NCBI GenBank assembly: GCA_964459305.1 | Contig: CAYWNA010000021.1 | Location: 1 to 64,000 of the forward strand | DNA: 64,000 bases | Source: CAYWNA01 sp964459305 | GTDB lineage: Bacteria > Planctomycetota > Planctomycetia > Pirellulales > Pirellulaceae | Reading direction: 5' to 3' | Part shown: positions 8,976 to 17,649 of the stretch, piece by piece | How positions within the stretch are numbered: the first letter of the stretch is position 1 | Layout: each line of letters opens with the position of its first letter | Made by a program: the position numbers and the translations under genes | Notes under the pieces: generated by a model | Told to the model about the DNA's origin: nothing | Databases searched by the model: none | What the model saw: only the letters and a program-made list of their open reading frames with translations

Positions 8976-11483
8976 ATGTTAACCTTGTTTGGAAAAATCG
9001 AGCTCGAATATCCCGCCATGCTGTGCTTTCTGGCGGTGCTGCCGGTGATCGGCTATTTCGCCTATCGCACGGGAGTCACCAGCACGAAGGGACAGCGTTG
9101 GGGGTCCGTCGTTTGCAGGAGCCTCATCGTCGTGCTGCTTGTCGTGGCCTTTGCCGGCACAAGTTACCGATGGAAAAGTGAGCAGCGTTTTGTGATCTTC
9201 GCCACGGATATCAGCCGGAGCGTCAGTGGCGAGTCTCGCGAGGCTGCGAAGCAATTCATCACCGAAGCGTTGGAACATCGAGACGAACATCAATCGGCCT
9301 TCTTTTCATTTGCCGGCCTGCCCGGCGATTTGGGTCCGGAAGAAACTGCCGGGGCGGAAGGCCTCGACGAACTTGTCAGCGACCCAGCTTCCGCCGTCAA
9401 TACCGCTTTGGCTTCGATCCCGTCAGTGTTTGTGCCTCAAATTGTTCTACTGTCCGACGGCAATGAAACGAGCGGCGATCTGGCCAAAGCTGCACTCGCA
9501 TCCGACGTACCGATTTCCGTCTTACCGCTCAAAGCATTCCCATTTGACGAAGCATGCGTGACAGAAGTGATTGCCCCAGCGCAGGCATCGCGGTTTGCAG
9601 ACACGCCGGTCGAAGTGGTCGTCCAATCGAACCATGAGGACAAGGGGGCCAGCGTCGAGCTTTCTCTGAACGGCAACTCGGCGGCAAGCCGTCAGTTCGC
9701 CTTGTCGCTCGGAGAGAATCGGATACGTTTTGAGGTGCCCATCAACGCCGCGCAAGATACCGTGATCCAAGCGAAGTTGACGGCAGCAAATGACACGATC
9801 ACTGAGAACAATCAACGTCGGACGACCGTATTTGCCGCCAAACGTGTCCGAGTTCTCTTGGTTGATGCAGAACCCGGATCGGCCGCACCGCTGCAGGCGG
9901 TACTGGCGGGTCAGGGATTTGACGTAACACTGCGAGGTCCGGGCCAACTGAATGCAGCAGACGATTCGTTGGCTGCCTACGATCTGGTGATCCTGTCTGA
10001 TGTGCAACCGAACTCGCTCGCCGCCGACCAGCTTGACGCGTTGGATCGGTACGTTGGCGAACTGGGCGGTGGCCTGACTGTCCTGGGCGGAGAGAAGACG
10101 TTCGGTGAGGCGGATTATCGCGGCTCGGTTCTGGAACGCATGCTGCCCGTCAAGGCGGTCGAGATGGTCGAGACCAAAAAAACCGTCATGGCGATGATGC
10201 TGGTCATCGACAGATCCGGGTCGATGGTCGAGGAACGTCGAATGGACTTGGCAAAGCAGGCGGCCAAACTATCGGTCGGTGTGCTTAATCCGCACGACAA
10301 AGCAGGCGTGATGGCATTCTCCGACTTTCCGAAGTGGGTTGCAGAATTGGCTCCGGTTTCGGATAAGTCCGATTTGTTGCGGCGGATTGATACGCTGCAG
10401 CCCGGCGGCCAGACGAATATGTTCCAAGCGGTCGAACGGGCGTTTCTGGCGCTGGAGCAGACGATTGCAGACCGGCGGCACATGATTCTGCTGACCGATG
10501 GCATTCCGGCCCCAGGCGACTACTGCAAGATCGCGGGCAAAATGGCCGCAGCCGGCGTGACGCTTTCTACCGTATCGATCAGCCGCGGAGCCGAACAGGA
10601 TCTGCTGAAGAAGATGGCAAACATTGTCGGCGGTCGTCATCGTCACTGCGACGATCCGGCCGACGTGCCGAACATCCTGGTGCAAGAAACTCGCGCTGCC
10701 ACAAGTGAAGGGGGCCTCCGCGATTTCAGACCGTTCGTTCTGAGATCGCTACCGGGACTGAATGTCGCCGAGGCTCCTCCGTTGGGCGGATACGTCCCAA
10801 CCAGTCCGAAACAGGATGCGGAACCGCTGTTGATGGCAGGCCCGGATCCATTGCTCACCTGGTGGCGTTACGGGGCCGGAGTCACGGTCGCATTTACCTC
10901 CGATGCAAAGGACCGTTGGGCAAAACGCTGGCTTGCGTGGCCGGGCTATACAGATTTCTGGAAACGTCTCGTCCGCCACGCCGCCCGCAGGCCGGGGCCC
11001 AGCCCGCTTGATGTGCGAATGCGTCGCTCACGCGGAAACATCGCGGTGACGCTGGACGCCGTGAATGAAGATCTGACGTACGCAAACACCGCCCAAGTAT
11101 CGATCGAGCTGGTCAAACCGCGGCAGGAGCCCCTCAATGTCAGGCAAATCGCTCCCGGGCGGCATCAAGCCCAAATTACCATCGAGTCCGATGGAGAGTA
11201 CCAGGTAGAAGCCTCGTTCGAAGCTGGTTCTCAAGAATCGTTTCGAGAGAGACGGTCCATGTTCATCGACTACCCGGACGAGCTCAATCTGAAAACGACC
11301 AACGAGGCGCTGCTGAAATCCGTGGCCGCCGCAACCGGAGGGACCTACGCACCCAAGCCGGCAGACATGTTCACCCCCGACGGCCGCACCGTAGACCAAC
11401 GCACATCGCTCTGGTTCTGGCTCGTGCTTGCGGCGACTCTACTACTGGTCGTCGACGTCGGTCTCCGACGGCTGCGGTTCTGA
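8976..11483 (+). CDS. Large membrane protein with VWA and amidotransferase-like domains
   Basis: This 835-residue protein begins with two membrane helices (about residues 13-30 and 46-62). A first, degenerate VWA-like region follows (FATDISRSVSG), then a domain resembling class I glutamine amidotransferases (VRVLLVDAEPG ... YDLVILSDVQPN ... GGGLTVLGG), then a second VWA domain with a good metal site (VIDRSGSM, later LTDGIP). A helix near the C terminus (LWFWLVLAATLLLVVDV) closes it. The amidotransferase-like part shows no cysteine at the nucleophile elbow, so it is probably non-catalytic. It is the last gene of the MoxR/DUF58/VWA run and overlaps or nearly touches the previous gene. Starts at 8964 (GTG) and 8976 (ATG) are both possible. 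Confidence 0.88.
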   Translation: MLTLFGKIELEYPAMLCFLAVLPVIGYFAYRTGVTSTKGQRWGSVVCRSLIVVLLVVAFAGTSYRWKSEQRFVIFATDISRSVSGESREAAKQFITEALEHRDEHQSAFFSFAGLPGDLGPEETAGAEGLDELVSDPASAVNTALASIPSVFVPQIVLLSDGNETSGDLAKAALASDVPISVLPLKAFPFDEACVTEVIAPAQASRFADTPVEVVVQSNHEDKGASVELSLNGNSAASRQFALSLGENRIRFEVPINAAQDTVIQAKLTAANDTITENNQRRTTVFAAKRVRVLLVDAEPGSAAPLQAVLAGQGFDVTLRGPGQLNAADDSLAAYDLVILSDVQPNSLAADQLDALDRYVGELGGGLTVLGGEKTFGEADYRGSVLERMLPVKAVEMVETKKTVMAMMLVIDRSGSMVEERRMDLAKQAAKLSVGVLNPHDKAGVMAFSDFPKWVAELAPVSDKSDLLRRIDTLQPGGQTNMFQAVERAFLALEQTIADRRHMILLTDGIPAPGDYCKIAGKMAAAGVTLSTVSISRGAEQDLLKKMANIVGGRHRHCDDPADVPNILVQETRAATSEGGLRDFRPFVLRSLPGLNVAEAPPLGGYVPTSPKQDAEPLLMAGPDPLLTWWRYGAGVTVAFTSDAKDRWAKRWLAWPGYTDFWKRLVRHAARRPGPSPLDVRMRRSRGNIAVTLDAVNEDLTYANTAQVSIELVKPRQEPLNVRQIAPGRHQAQITIESDGEYQVEASFEAGSQESFRERRSMFIDYPDELNLKTTNEALLKSVAAATGGTYAPKPADMFTPDGRTVDQRTSLWFWLVLAATLLLVVDVGLRRLRF

Positions 11484-11556
11484 TCTCGGTAGCACGCGGC
11501 GTTTCGTATCGCGGGTCACGTCCAACAGCATTCGTCCCTGATCGGAATTGCGGCTT

Positions 11557-11652
11557 GGGTCAACGTTACACTTGATGCATCTCCGCTCCTGAGATCGGCG
11601 AGACACGGCACTGTCGATTCTCTCGGTGTGTCAAGTGTAAAGAGTTGACCCC
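11557..11652. repeat. Imperfect inverted repeat (GGGTCAACG...GTTGACCCC)
   Basis: The left arm GGGTCAACGTTACACTTGA (11557-11575) faces the right arm TCAAGTGTAAAGAGTTGACC (11631 onwards), with a small insertion between the pairing blocks and a spacer of about 55 bases. It lies between the convergent VWA and sulfatase genes. It resembles hairpin ends that I recall near REP-associated transposases in related bacteria, but no transposase is present here. Confidence 0.5.
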
Positions 11653-11713
11653 ATCCCCCCCGGACTTTGCGTGGCCTCACCGACCTCGGAGAGGACGGCG
11701 ACAAACGCGACTG

Positions 11714-13207
11714 TTATCTCTCGGCCGATCTTGCGTCGGCGATCGTGGGTAACTGCGCCCCAACGGTATCTCGCCATTCGGACAACTGGCGAAGCAACTG
11801 GACGGCCCGGTCCGGCAGCTCTTTGGATAGATCGATCGCCTCGCCAAGGTCATCTGCCAAGTTGTACAGCTCGACGTGCCCGTCTTCGTAGTACTGGAGA
11901 AGTTTCCAATCGCCCGCCCGTATGGCGCTAACTGGCGATGTTGTCGGATAGTAGTGTGGATAGTGGAAACACAAGGTATCACGCTCAAGCGACGCGTTTG
12001 CGTCTTTCAGCAGCGGCACCAGGCTGAGACCCTCCAACTGCCGGTTGTGCTGTTCGTTGCCGGCCGCGCCGACCATATCGCGGATCGTGGGATAGAAGTC
12101 GGTCGTAATCACCGGCTGTTTGCACACGCGGCCGGGCTGGGTCACTCCGGGCCAATGAACGATCAGGGGAACACGGACGCCGCCCTCGTACAGTGAGCCC
12201 TTGCCGGATCGCAGCGGTTTGTTTCCCGTGACCCGTTGGCCCTTGTAGTTGTTGACAAAACCGCCGTTGTCGGACGTGAAGATGACGACCGTGTTGTCGG
12301 CGATACCACGTTCGTCGAGCTTTGCCAGAACGCGACCGACATTCTCGTCCAGGCTGTGATGCATGGCCGCGTAGTGCGCGTTGTCGTGGTCCATGCCTTC
12401 TTTGATCTTCTTTTGGTAGTGCTCGACAAGCTCCGGTTTGCCTTCGATCGGCGTGTGTACTGTGTAGTAGCACAGATTCAGGAAGAATGGCTGATCCCCG
12501 GCTCGATCGATAATCCGCAGCGCCTCGTCGGTCAGCCGGTCGGTCAAGTATTCGCCTTTCGCTCCGAAAGACATTCCAGGTACGTAGCGCAACTCTCGCT
12601 CGCCGCCGAACAAACCTCGATACGGATAGAAGAACGTTGGCGGGCAGCCCCAAAAACTGCCGCCGATGTTCACGTCAAAGCCCTGGTTTTCCGGATAGTG
12701 AGCGGCATTGCCCAAATGCCATTTTCCCATGTGCGCTGTGAGATATCCCTCGTCATGAAGTATTTCTGCGAGCGTTGTTTCGGTAAGCTGCAGATTCCCC
12801 TCGGTCACCGGCGGAACGAGCTTGCGGCGCATCCACTTGGGCGGTTCGCCCGACGCCTCGTGCCAAACCGTGATGTGCAACCGCGCAGGCGACTTGCCCG
12901 TCATGATCGACGCCCGCGTCGGCGTGCACACGGGCGCCGCAGCATAGGCGTCGGTGAACCGCACGGCCCCGCGCGCAAATCGATCGATGTTGGGAGTCTC
13001 GTGCAAGTCGCTGCCGTAACAGCTCAAACCGGTCCAACCCAAATCGTCCACCAGGATCAACACCACGTTCGGCTTCTCGGCTGCGACACTTGGATGAGCC
13101 TCGAAGCACGCAAACGAGATGGCAAGCAGGGCTACCGAAAATCTGAGCCAGAGCGTCGCGGACTGGCACGAAGAACGCGACGCGGGACGCTCCCTTGAGG
13201 ATGTCAT
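11714..13207 (-). CDS. Secreted sulfatase (formylglycine-dependent)
   Basis: It is predicted to hydrolyse sulfate esters of a polysaccharide or glycosaminoglycan outside the cytoplasm. The 497-residue protein has a signal peptide (hydrophobic core near residues 22-42), then the sulfatase start KPNVVLILVDDLGW with metal-binding Asp54-Asp55. The maturation motif CTPTR has its cysteine at residue 94, to be oxidised to formylglycine. Further landmarks are GKWHLG and the TSDNGG block. The overall pattern resembles arylsulfatase A and N-acetylgalactosamine-6-sulfatase relatives abundant in planctomycetes; the exact substrate cannot be read. No maturase gene is in the window. It converges on the VWA block. 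Confidence 0.95.
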   Translation of the reverse strand: MTSSRERPASRSSCQSATLWLRFSVALLAISFACFEAHPSVAAEKPNVVLILVDDLGWTGLSCYGSDLHETPNIDRFARGAVRFTDAYAAAPVCTPTRASIMTGKSPARLHITVWHEASGEPPKWMRRKLVPPVTEGNLQLTETTLAEILHDEGYLTAHMGKWHLGNAAHYPENQGFDVNIGGSFWGCPPTFFYPYRGLFGGERELRYVPGMSFGAKGEYLTDRLTDEALRIIDRAGDQPFFLNLCYYTVHTPIEGKPELVEHYQKKIKEGMDHDNAHYAAMHHSLDENVGRVLAKLDERGIADNTVVIFTSDNGGFVNNYKGQRVTGNKPLRSGKGSLYEGGVRVPLIVHWPGVTQPGRVCKQPVITTDFYPTIRDMVGAAGNEQHNRQLEGLSLVPLLKDANASLERDTLCFHYPHYYPTTSPVSAIRAGDWKLLQYYEDGHVELYNLADDLGEAIDLSKELPDRAVQLLRQLSEWRDTVGAQLPTIADARSAER

Positions 13208-13240
13208 CTCTACGGTTCCTTCTGAAAGAGAATGCCTGGT

Positions 13241-13305
13241 TTGACAGAAAAATTGATGACAGAAAGATCATGAGTTCATTTTTCTGTCATCAATCTTTCT
13301 GTCAA
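13241..13305. repeat. Inverted repeat bracketing the GxxExxY gene, downstream copy
   Basis: Arms of about 27 bases (13241-13267 and 13279-13305) pair with only about two mismatches. The unit is TGACAGAAARATTGATGACA, itself containing a direct repeat of TGACAGAAA. It abuts the stop codon of the GxxExxY gene. A matching element lies directly upstream of that gene at 14119-14182. Confidence 0.85.
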
Positions 13306-14103
13306 TCACTCTCTTCGAATCGTTTGAAAGGTGACTACCGCTCTGGTGATGTTGATCCAATGGAAGCCGACAAGTTTCGTGTGCTGCAGGAAACGGCGAG
13401 CGTGGTCTTCGAAGTGGGCGCGTTCAGCGTCGTCGATCGCCGTTACTCTGAACGTCCAGTCTGGCGTTGTGAGGCCGATTTTCTGACGCCCAAGACACCG
13501 GCCGTCAAGCAAGACTTCGACGTCGTGTAGGACGACATCGTCGCCGCCGAAGAAATGGGAAACGGCGGATTCATACAGACGGATATCAAGCCCAGTTCCG
13601 ACATCCCGCAGGAACCCCAACAGCCAGTCCCGCAACGGGCGGTCGGCCGAACCGGGATCCCTCCAGTCTTGATCGGCCACGTGAAATGCCGTTCGGTCAG
13701 AGTGCTTCAGGTGAGTGTTGACGAACTCATGTTCCACCCGTTCGGGACGGAGATTCACAAGTTTCCCATGTGACAGCTCGCAGAGCAAAAGGTAGTTCAG
13801 CAATTGCGATCGATGAGCCCCACCAAGTTTCTTGACCGTCTTCAATTCAAATACAGCTCCACCACCCACCAGCAAATCCATGTAGTATTCTTTGCAGAAG
13901 TCTTCAAACGCTACCTCACTCCGCACCTCCGTGTGCGAATTGTCCCCGACACGGGCCGCCAGGCCATTCCGGTAGATGTCTTCATTGAGGAATCGTCCCA
14001 TCTTGTTGTGGACCGCGAAGACATGATCCATGACGCCGTACGCGATCTGTCCAAACTCATCCTGATCCAGGTGGCGGATATCCGCGTGGACTCGAATGGG
14101 CAT
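13306..14103 (-). CDS. GxxExxY family protein, long form
   Basis: This 265-residue protein belongs to the GxxExxY family, a nuclease-like group of unknown function. The name-giving region is MGRFLNEDIY (residues 35-44). It is degenerate here: Glu41 and Tyr44 are kept, but the glycine position is shifted. A segment with DLLVGGGAVFELKTV (about 76-90) resembles the D...ExK core of PD-(D/E)XK nucleases. The C-terminal half (DWLLGFLRDVGTGLD, LYESAVSHFFGG, FHWINI, VTFQTI) is the extra domain seen in long members. The open frame continues upstream, but the ATG at 14103 gives the natural family start MPIRVHADIRHL. Near-identical inverted repeats lie on both sides, suggesting a small mobile or selfish unit. 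Confidence 0.85.
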   Translation of the reverse strand: MPIRVHADIRHLDQDEFGQIAYGVMDHVFAVHNKMGRFLNEDIYRNGLAARVGDNSHTEVRSEVAFEDFCKEYYMDLLVGGGAVFELKTVKKLGGAHRSQLLNYLLLCELSHGKLVNLRPERVEHEFVNTHLKHSDRTAFHVADQDWRDPGSADRPLRDWLLGFLRDVGTGLDIRLYESAVSHFFGGDDVVLHDVEVLLDGRCLGRQKIGLTTPDWTFRVTAIDDAERAHFEDHARRFLQHTKLVGFHWINITRAVVTFQTIRRE

Positions 14104-14118
14104 CACAGTCTTCCCTAT

Positions 14119-14182
14119 TTGACAGAAAGATTGATGACAAAAAGATGAAGAGGGCATATTTCTGTCATCAATTTTTCTGTCA
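14119..14182. repeat. Inverted repeat bracketing the GxxExxY gene, upstream copy
   Basis: The left arm TGACAGAAAGATTGATGACA (14120-14139) faces TCTGTCATCAATTTTTCTGT (14161-14180). This is the same unit as the 13241-13305 element on the other side of the gene. It lies 16 bases upstream of the GxxExxY start codon, so it also overlaps the expected promoter or leader. Confidence 0.85.
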
Positions 14183-14291
14183 TGTCTTCCCCTAAGGGTG
14201 AGTGAATCCGCACGCCTTGACTCTACCAAACGACCGAGCCGGAAGACAGTATGGGCGCTCACGTCCGTTGCAGCGGTTCTGGCGGGGAAGG

Positions 14292-17200
14292 CTAATTCGG
14301 TTCTGGTACCGGTATCTCTTCGGCCGGTGCTGTCCGACTGCTGTGGGGATCGAAGATCATCGAATTGCCGGCCGGGACGTGGAGCATCCTTTGCATCTGG
14401 TGCGAGTGCCATGCGCGGCGCGGCAATTCGCCGTAGACCGGTCGACCGTAGTTGGGCAATTGGTAGTTGGGCTCGGGTTGGAATTGCTCGTTGTGCAGCA
14501 TGGGCCAGAATCCGGACTCGTCCACTTCCAATAGCTCCAGATCCTGGAATAACTTCACCCGATCCAGGATGTACGAGATGTGAGCCTGCGCCAGTGCGTT
14601 CAGCGACCGGGTGTACGCCTGCTGGGATTCCAGGACGTCGCGGGCGGTGATGTTGTGCACGCCCAGTCGCAATTCTCTCCGCGTACTGATGATACGCTCG
14701 TAGGCCAGCGCGGCGCTGGCCACAGCAATGCTATATTGCTCGCGGTCGACCAGAAGCTGTCTGAGATCGCTGCGAACCGACTTCTTGATAGTGTCTTCCG
14801 TTTCGACAAGTTTGCGCAGCGCCGCGTTATAGTCGATCAGTGATTGTCGAAACAGGTTTCTCTGCTCCTTACGATTGAGCGGGGCGTCGAAGGTCATTGT
14901 CAGTTGCGCTTGGCTATCGTCAAGCGTGAAGCCGAAAGGCCGGCTCAACTCGCTCCTGGTGCTAACGGTCTCCTTCGCATGCAGATTCAAGATCGATTTC
15001 AGATCGTCGCCGGTCAGCTTGATGTCGCGCCAGGCGTCCGCCAATTCGCCACGCTGGTTCACCAGGTCGAATCGCAACGTAAGCGCCGTGAGCATGGCAT
15101 CGTCCATCTCGATTTCTACCGGTACCAAGCCGCCGATCTCTTCGTCGAGCATTTGTTGGCTTTCGGCAATAAGCTGATCTGCCTGCCGGAGCGTTAGCTG
15201 CAGTTCCTCGTCAGGAGTGAGTTGCGGGGCATTCAGCAGCGCCGTCGATCGGCCAGCCAGTACGTCTGTGTCGCCTAGAAGAGCCTCGGCCATCTGTTTG
15301 AGTTGCTGGATGCGGCCCAACTGACGGTCGTTGACGGTCTGCTGCAACTCCGTCCGCAGATGTTCGTGATCGTCTTTCAGGTCCTTCAAGTAGTCGCGAA
15401 TGTCGTCGATTGTTTTGGGAGCGGCGCCCAGCCATTCGGCGAGGACAAGCTGCCGGGAAATGAGGAGGAACAGCGAATCGACCAGATCCATGGTTCGCCA
15501 AAAGATGCGCAACTCCGTCGCGGGCTGAGCGGCCTGGTTCTCCTCCGACAGCAGCAGCCGGTTAGACCGCATCATTTCTTCGGCCTCGTCCACAGGGAAC
15601 TGATTTCGTAACGTTGTGAGAGGTTTGGTATCCCAGCCCTCTTGTCCGAGGCGTCTGCGGACTTCGACTAGATTGAGCATTCTCTGAACAAGATCGATGG
15701 CGGGCTGGAACAGTCCGTCGCGTTTCACCGTCGGTTGCTGTCTCTCGGTCAGGAGATAGATCCGTGCCCGTCGTACACGCTCGGCTAATGCTGTCGCTTC
15801 GTCGCGGAGCGTCAGTTCTTCCAGCTCGGTCAGATCCAAGTTGATGGGCAGTTCCGGTGGCAGACCGATCTGCAGTTTCAAGTCATCCAGATTTCCTTCC
15901 AAAGTGTTACAGCTATCAATCAGGCGTCGACGGCTCTCCAGCGAGCTTTGTTCGAATTGGTCAACCTGGGAACGCGGAAGTCGGCCGGCGCGGAATTCTG
16001 CTTGGCCCTGTTTGAATCCGCGCAGATTGCTGAAGTACTCCTGCGCAACAATCTCGATGCCTCGGTAGGTTAGCAGCGATTTGTAGTACCGATCGGCTAG
16101 GTCGGCGAAAAGCTGCTTGCGAAAGCGGATGTAGTCCCTGGCCTTGTAGACTAGATCTCGTTCGGCGTCGGTCAAGTTCTTAACAGCAAAGTCGCGCTGA
16201 AAGACTGTCTGCGAGAAATCGAGCACAAGATCGGATCCGATATCCGCGGCCATGGCATCTGGACCGCTGAACTTGAGCACGACCTTGTTGGCAAAGCTAG
16301 TCAGCAGGGTGCCACCGGTCGACAACAGGGCATTTTCGGCGATCGTGGTCGGTACATCTAGCTGCTGCTTTTTGGTGACTCCGGCTTCCCGATTGTGCTG
16401 ATAGTCCGCCTGATTCCGGGTCGCGCCTTCACCGGCCCTGAACTTCAAGTCGAAATCAAATCGCCGCAGCGACAAGGTCAAAGCGGCTTTGTACAACAGC
16501 TCCTTCTGTGCTTGATACTCGCGGCTGTTGATCAGGGCCTGCTCCACAATGTCCTCCAGGGCCAACCGGGGCGACTGGTCTCGTTGATCTGCGCCGGGTT
16601 CCTCATCAAATGTGCGTTGATACTCCGTGCGAAGCGAAGCGAACTCGAACATGCGGACCAGGCAGCCCTGTGGAAGCGATTGCCAGTCTTCTTTGGGAAT
16701 CGGTACGACGCGCAGCTCGTCGTCGTCCTGGTACAAGTCCTCGGCACTGCGTTGGCCGGCCCGGTCGTCCTCTTCGGGCTCGAGCGTCGCGGTTTCCTGT
16801 TGATAGCTGACCGTCCGGACCAATCCGGTCGGTGTGGGAACGGCCCCTGGTTCGAGAGGCGAGTCTTGTCGCTGCGGGAATCCACCTTGGCCGCTTCTTT
16901 CAGATCCACACAGCCCCGGCTCCTCGGCAGATGCGGACTTTCCATTGCCGATATGCAGTTTAACGATGCGCGGGCGAGAACGGGTATCAGAATTTGCCTG
17001 GTTGGGCGTCGGGCCAGTGGGCGACCGGCTGTCGACAACCGTCACCGAAACGCCCGCGATTCTGTCTGGTTGCTCATCGTCCTCGGGCAACTTGTCCCCG
17101 GAAGGCATGGTGCTGGGTTCGGGATACGCCAAATCATCTTCTGCGGCCAGAGCCCCACCACGAAAACGGCGAGGATCACGCTGAGGCAGTTCCGGCAGTA

Positions 17201-17480
17201 CGTAGTCGTAGAGTCGTGGCGCCGCCACGGGCAGCAGTGGATCGTCGGTGGGAGTGGGGTCGTAGAATCGCGATTCAGGATCCGGTTCGACGGTGAAGTC
17301 AAATGGCAGCATCCACGGCGTGCCACCTGTTTTCTCAGAAAGAAGCAGGGACGCCTCACGATCCGCTCGCAAACGATAGTGGGTGCGCGAACAGCCAGCG
17401 ACCGCTAGCACCACACACCAGCACACCATGGCACGAAAACCGAGCGAAGACACCACACCCCCCCCTAAATCTACCCGCAT
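14292..17480 (-). CDS. TolC-like outer membrane efflux protein, very large
   Basis: This protein of about 1062 residues should form or help form an outer-membrane exit duct. It carries outer membrane efflux protein repeats: long alpha-helical regions rich in Leu, Gln, Arg and Glu (for example ALINSREYQAQKELLYKAAL and DRYYKSLLTYRGIEIV), and a second half ending in VHNITARDVLESQQAYTRSLN and AHISYILDRVKLFQDL. It is more than twice the usual length of about 450-500, because of a long N-terminal acidic/proline region and a central helical insert. A lipobox-like segment LAVAGC follows MVCWCVV, so it is probably a lipoprotein. Starts at 17516, 17480 and 17429 are possible; none has a clear ribosome site. 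It is the last gene of the adaptor-permease-exit duct run. Confidence 0.85.
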   Translation of the reverse strand: MRVDLGGGVVSSLGFRAMVCWCVVLAVAGCSRTHYRLRADREASLLLSEKTGGTPWMLPFDFTVEPDPESRFYDPTPTDDPLLPVAAPRLYDYVLPELPQRDPRRFRGGALAAEDDLAYPEPSTMPSGDKLPEDDEQPDRIAGVSVTVVDSRSPTGPTPNQANSDTRSRPRIVKLHIGNGKSASAEEPGLCGSERSGQGGFPQRQDSPLEPGAVPTPTGLVRTVSYQQETATLEPEEDDRAGQRSAEDLYQDDDELRVVPIPKEDWQSLPQGCLVRMFEFASLRTEYQRTFDEEPGADQRDQSPRLALEDIVEQALINSREYQAQKELLYKAALTLSLRRFDFDLKFRAGEGATRNQADYQHNREAGVTKKQQLDVPTTIAENALLSTGGTLLTSFANKVVLKFSGPDAMAADIGSDLVLDFSQTVFQRDFAVKNLTDAERDLVYKARDYIRFRKQLFADLADRYYKSLLTYRGIEIVAQEYFSNLRGFKQGQAEFRAGRLPRSQVDQFEQSSLESRRRLIDSCNTLEGNLDDLKLQIGLPPELPINLDLTELEELTLRDEATALAERVRRARIYLLTERQQPTVKRDGLFQPAIDLVQRMLNLVEVRRRLGQEGWDTKPLTTLRNQFPVDEAEEMMRSNRLLLSEENQAAQPATELRIFWRTMDLVDSLFLLISRQLVLAEWLGAAPKTIDDIRDYLKDLKDDHEHLRTELQQTVNDRQLGRIQQLKQMAEALLGDTDVLAGRSTALLNAPQLTPDEELQLTLRQADQLIAESQQMLDEEIGGLVPVEIEMDDAMLTALTLRFDLVNQRGELADAWRDIKLTGDDLKSILNLHAKETVSTRSELSRPFGFTLDDSQAQLTMTFDAPLNRKEQRNLFRQSLIDYNAALRKLVETEDTIKKSVRSDLRQLLVDREQYSIAVASAALAYERIISTRRELRLGVHNITARDVLESQQAYTRSLNALAQAHISYILDRVKLFQDLELLEVDESGFWPMLHNEQFQPEPNYQLPNYGRPVYGELPRRAWHSHQMQRMLHVPAGNSMIFDPHSSRTAPAEEIPVPEPN

Positions 17481-17649
17481 CGCTTGCGCAGGCCGCAGAA
17501 ACGATACAATCGGCATGGTTACACATCGGTAGGCACCCGCGTGGCGCTCAGTTTTTCCAGGTCGACGCGAAAATGGATGCCGCTAGCAGGCGAAAAGAGC
17601 CGCCTTGTTTCCAGTCGGGGCAACAGAAGATATAGGGGAGCGCGTAGTA

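Noticed and set aside
11984..12653. Second frame within the sulfatase as a separate gene.
   Set aside because: It is a frame shadow of the sulfatase, with Arg/Gly-rich composition typical of out-of-frame translation.
12236..13198. Long plus-strand frame opposite the sulfatase.
   Set aside because: It is antisense to a sulfatase with full motifs and has no recognisable family content.
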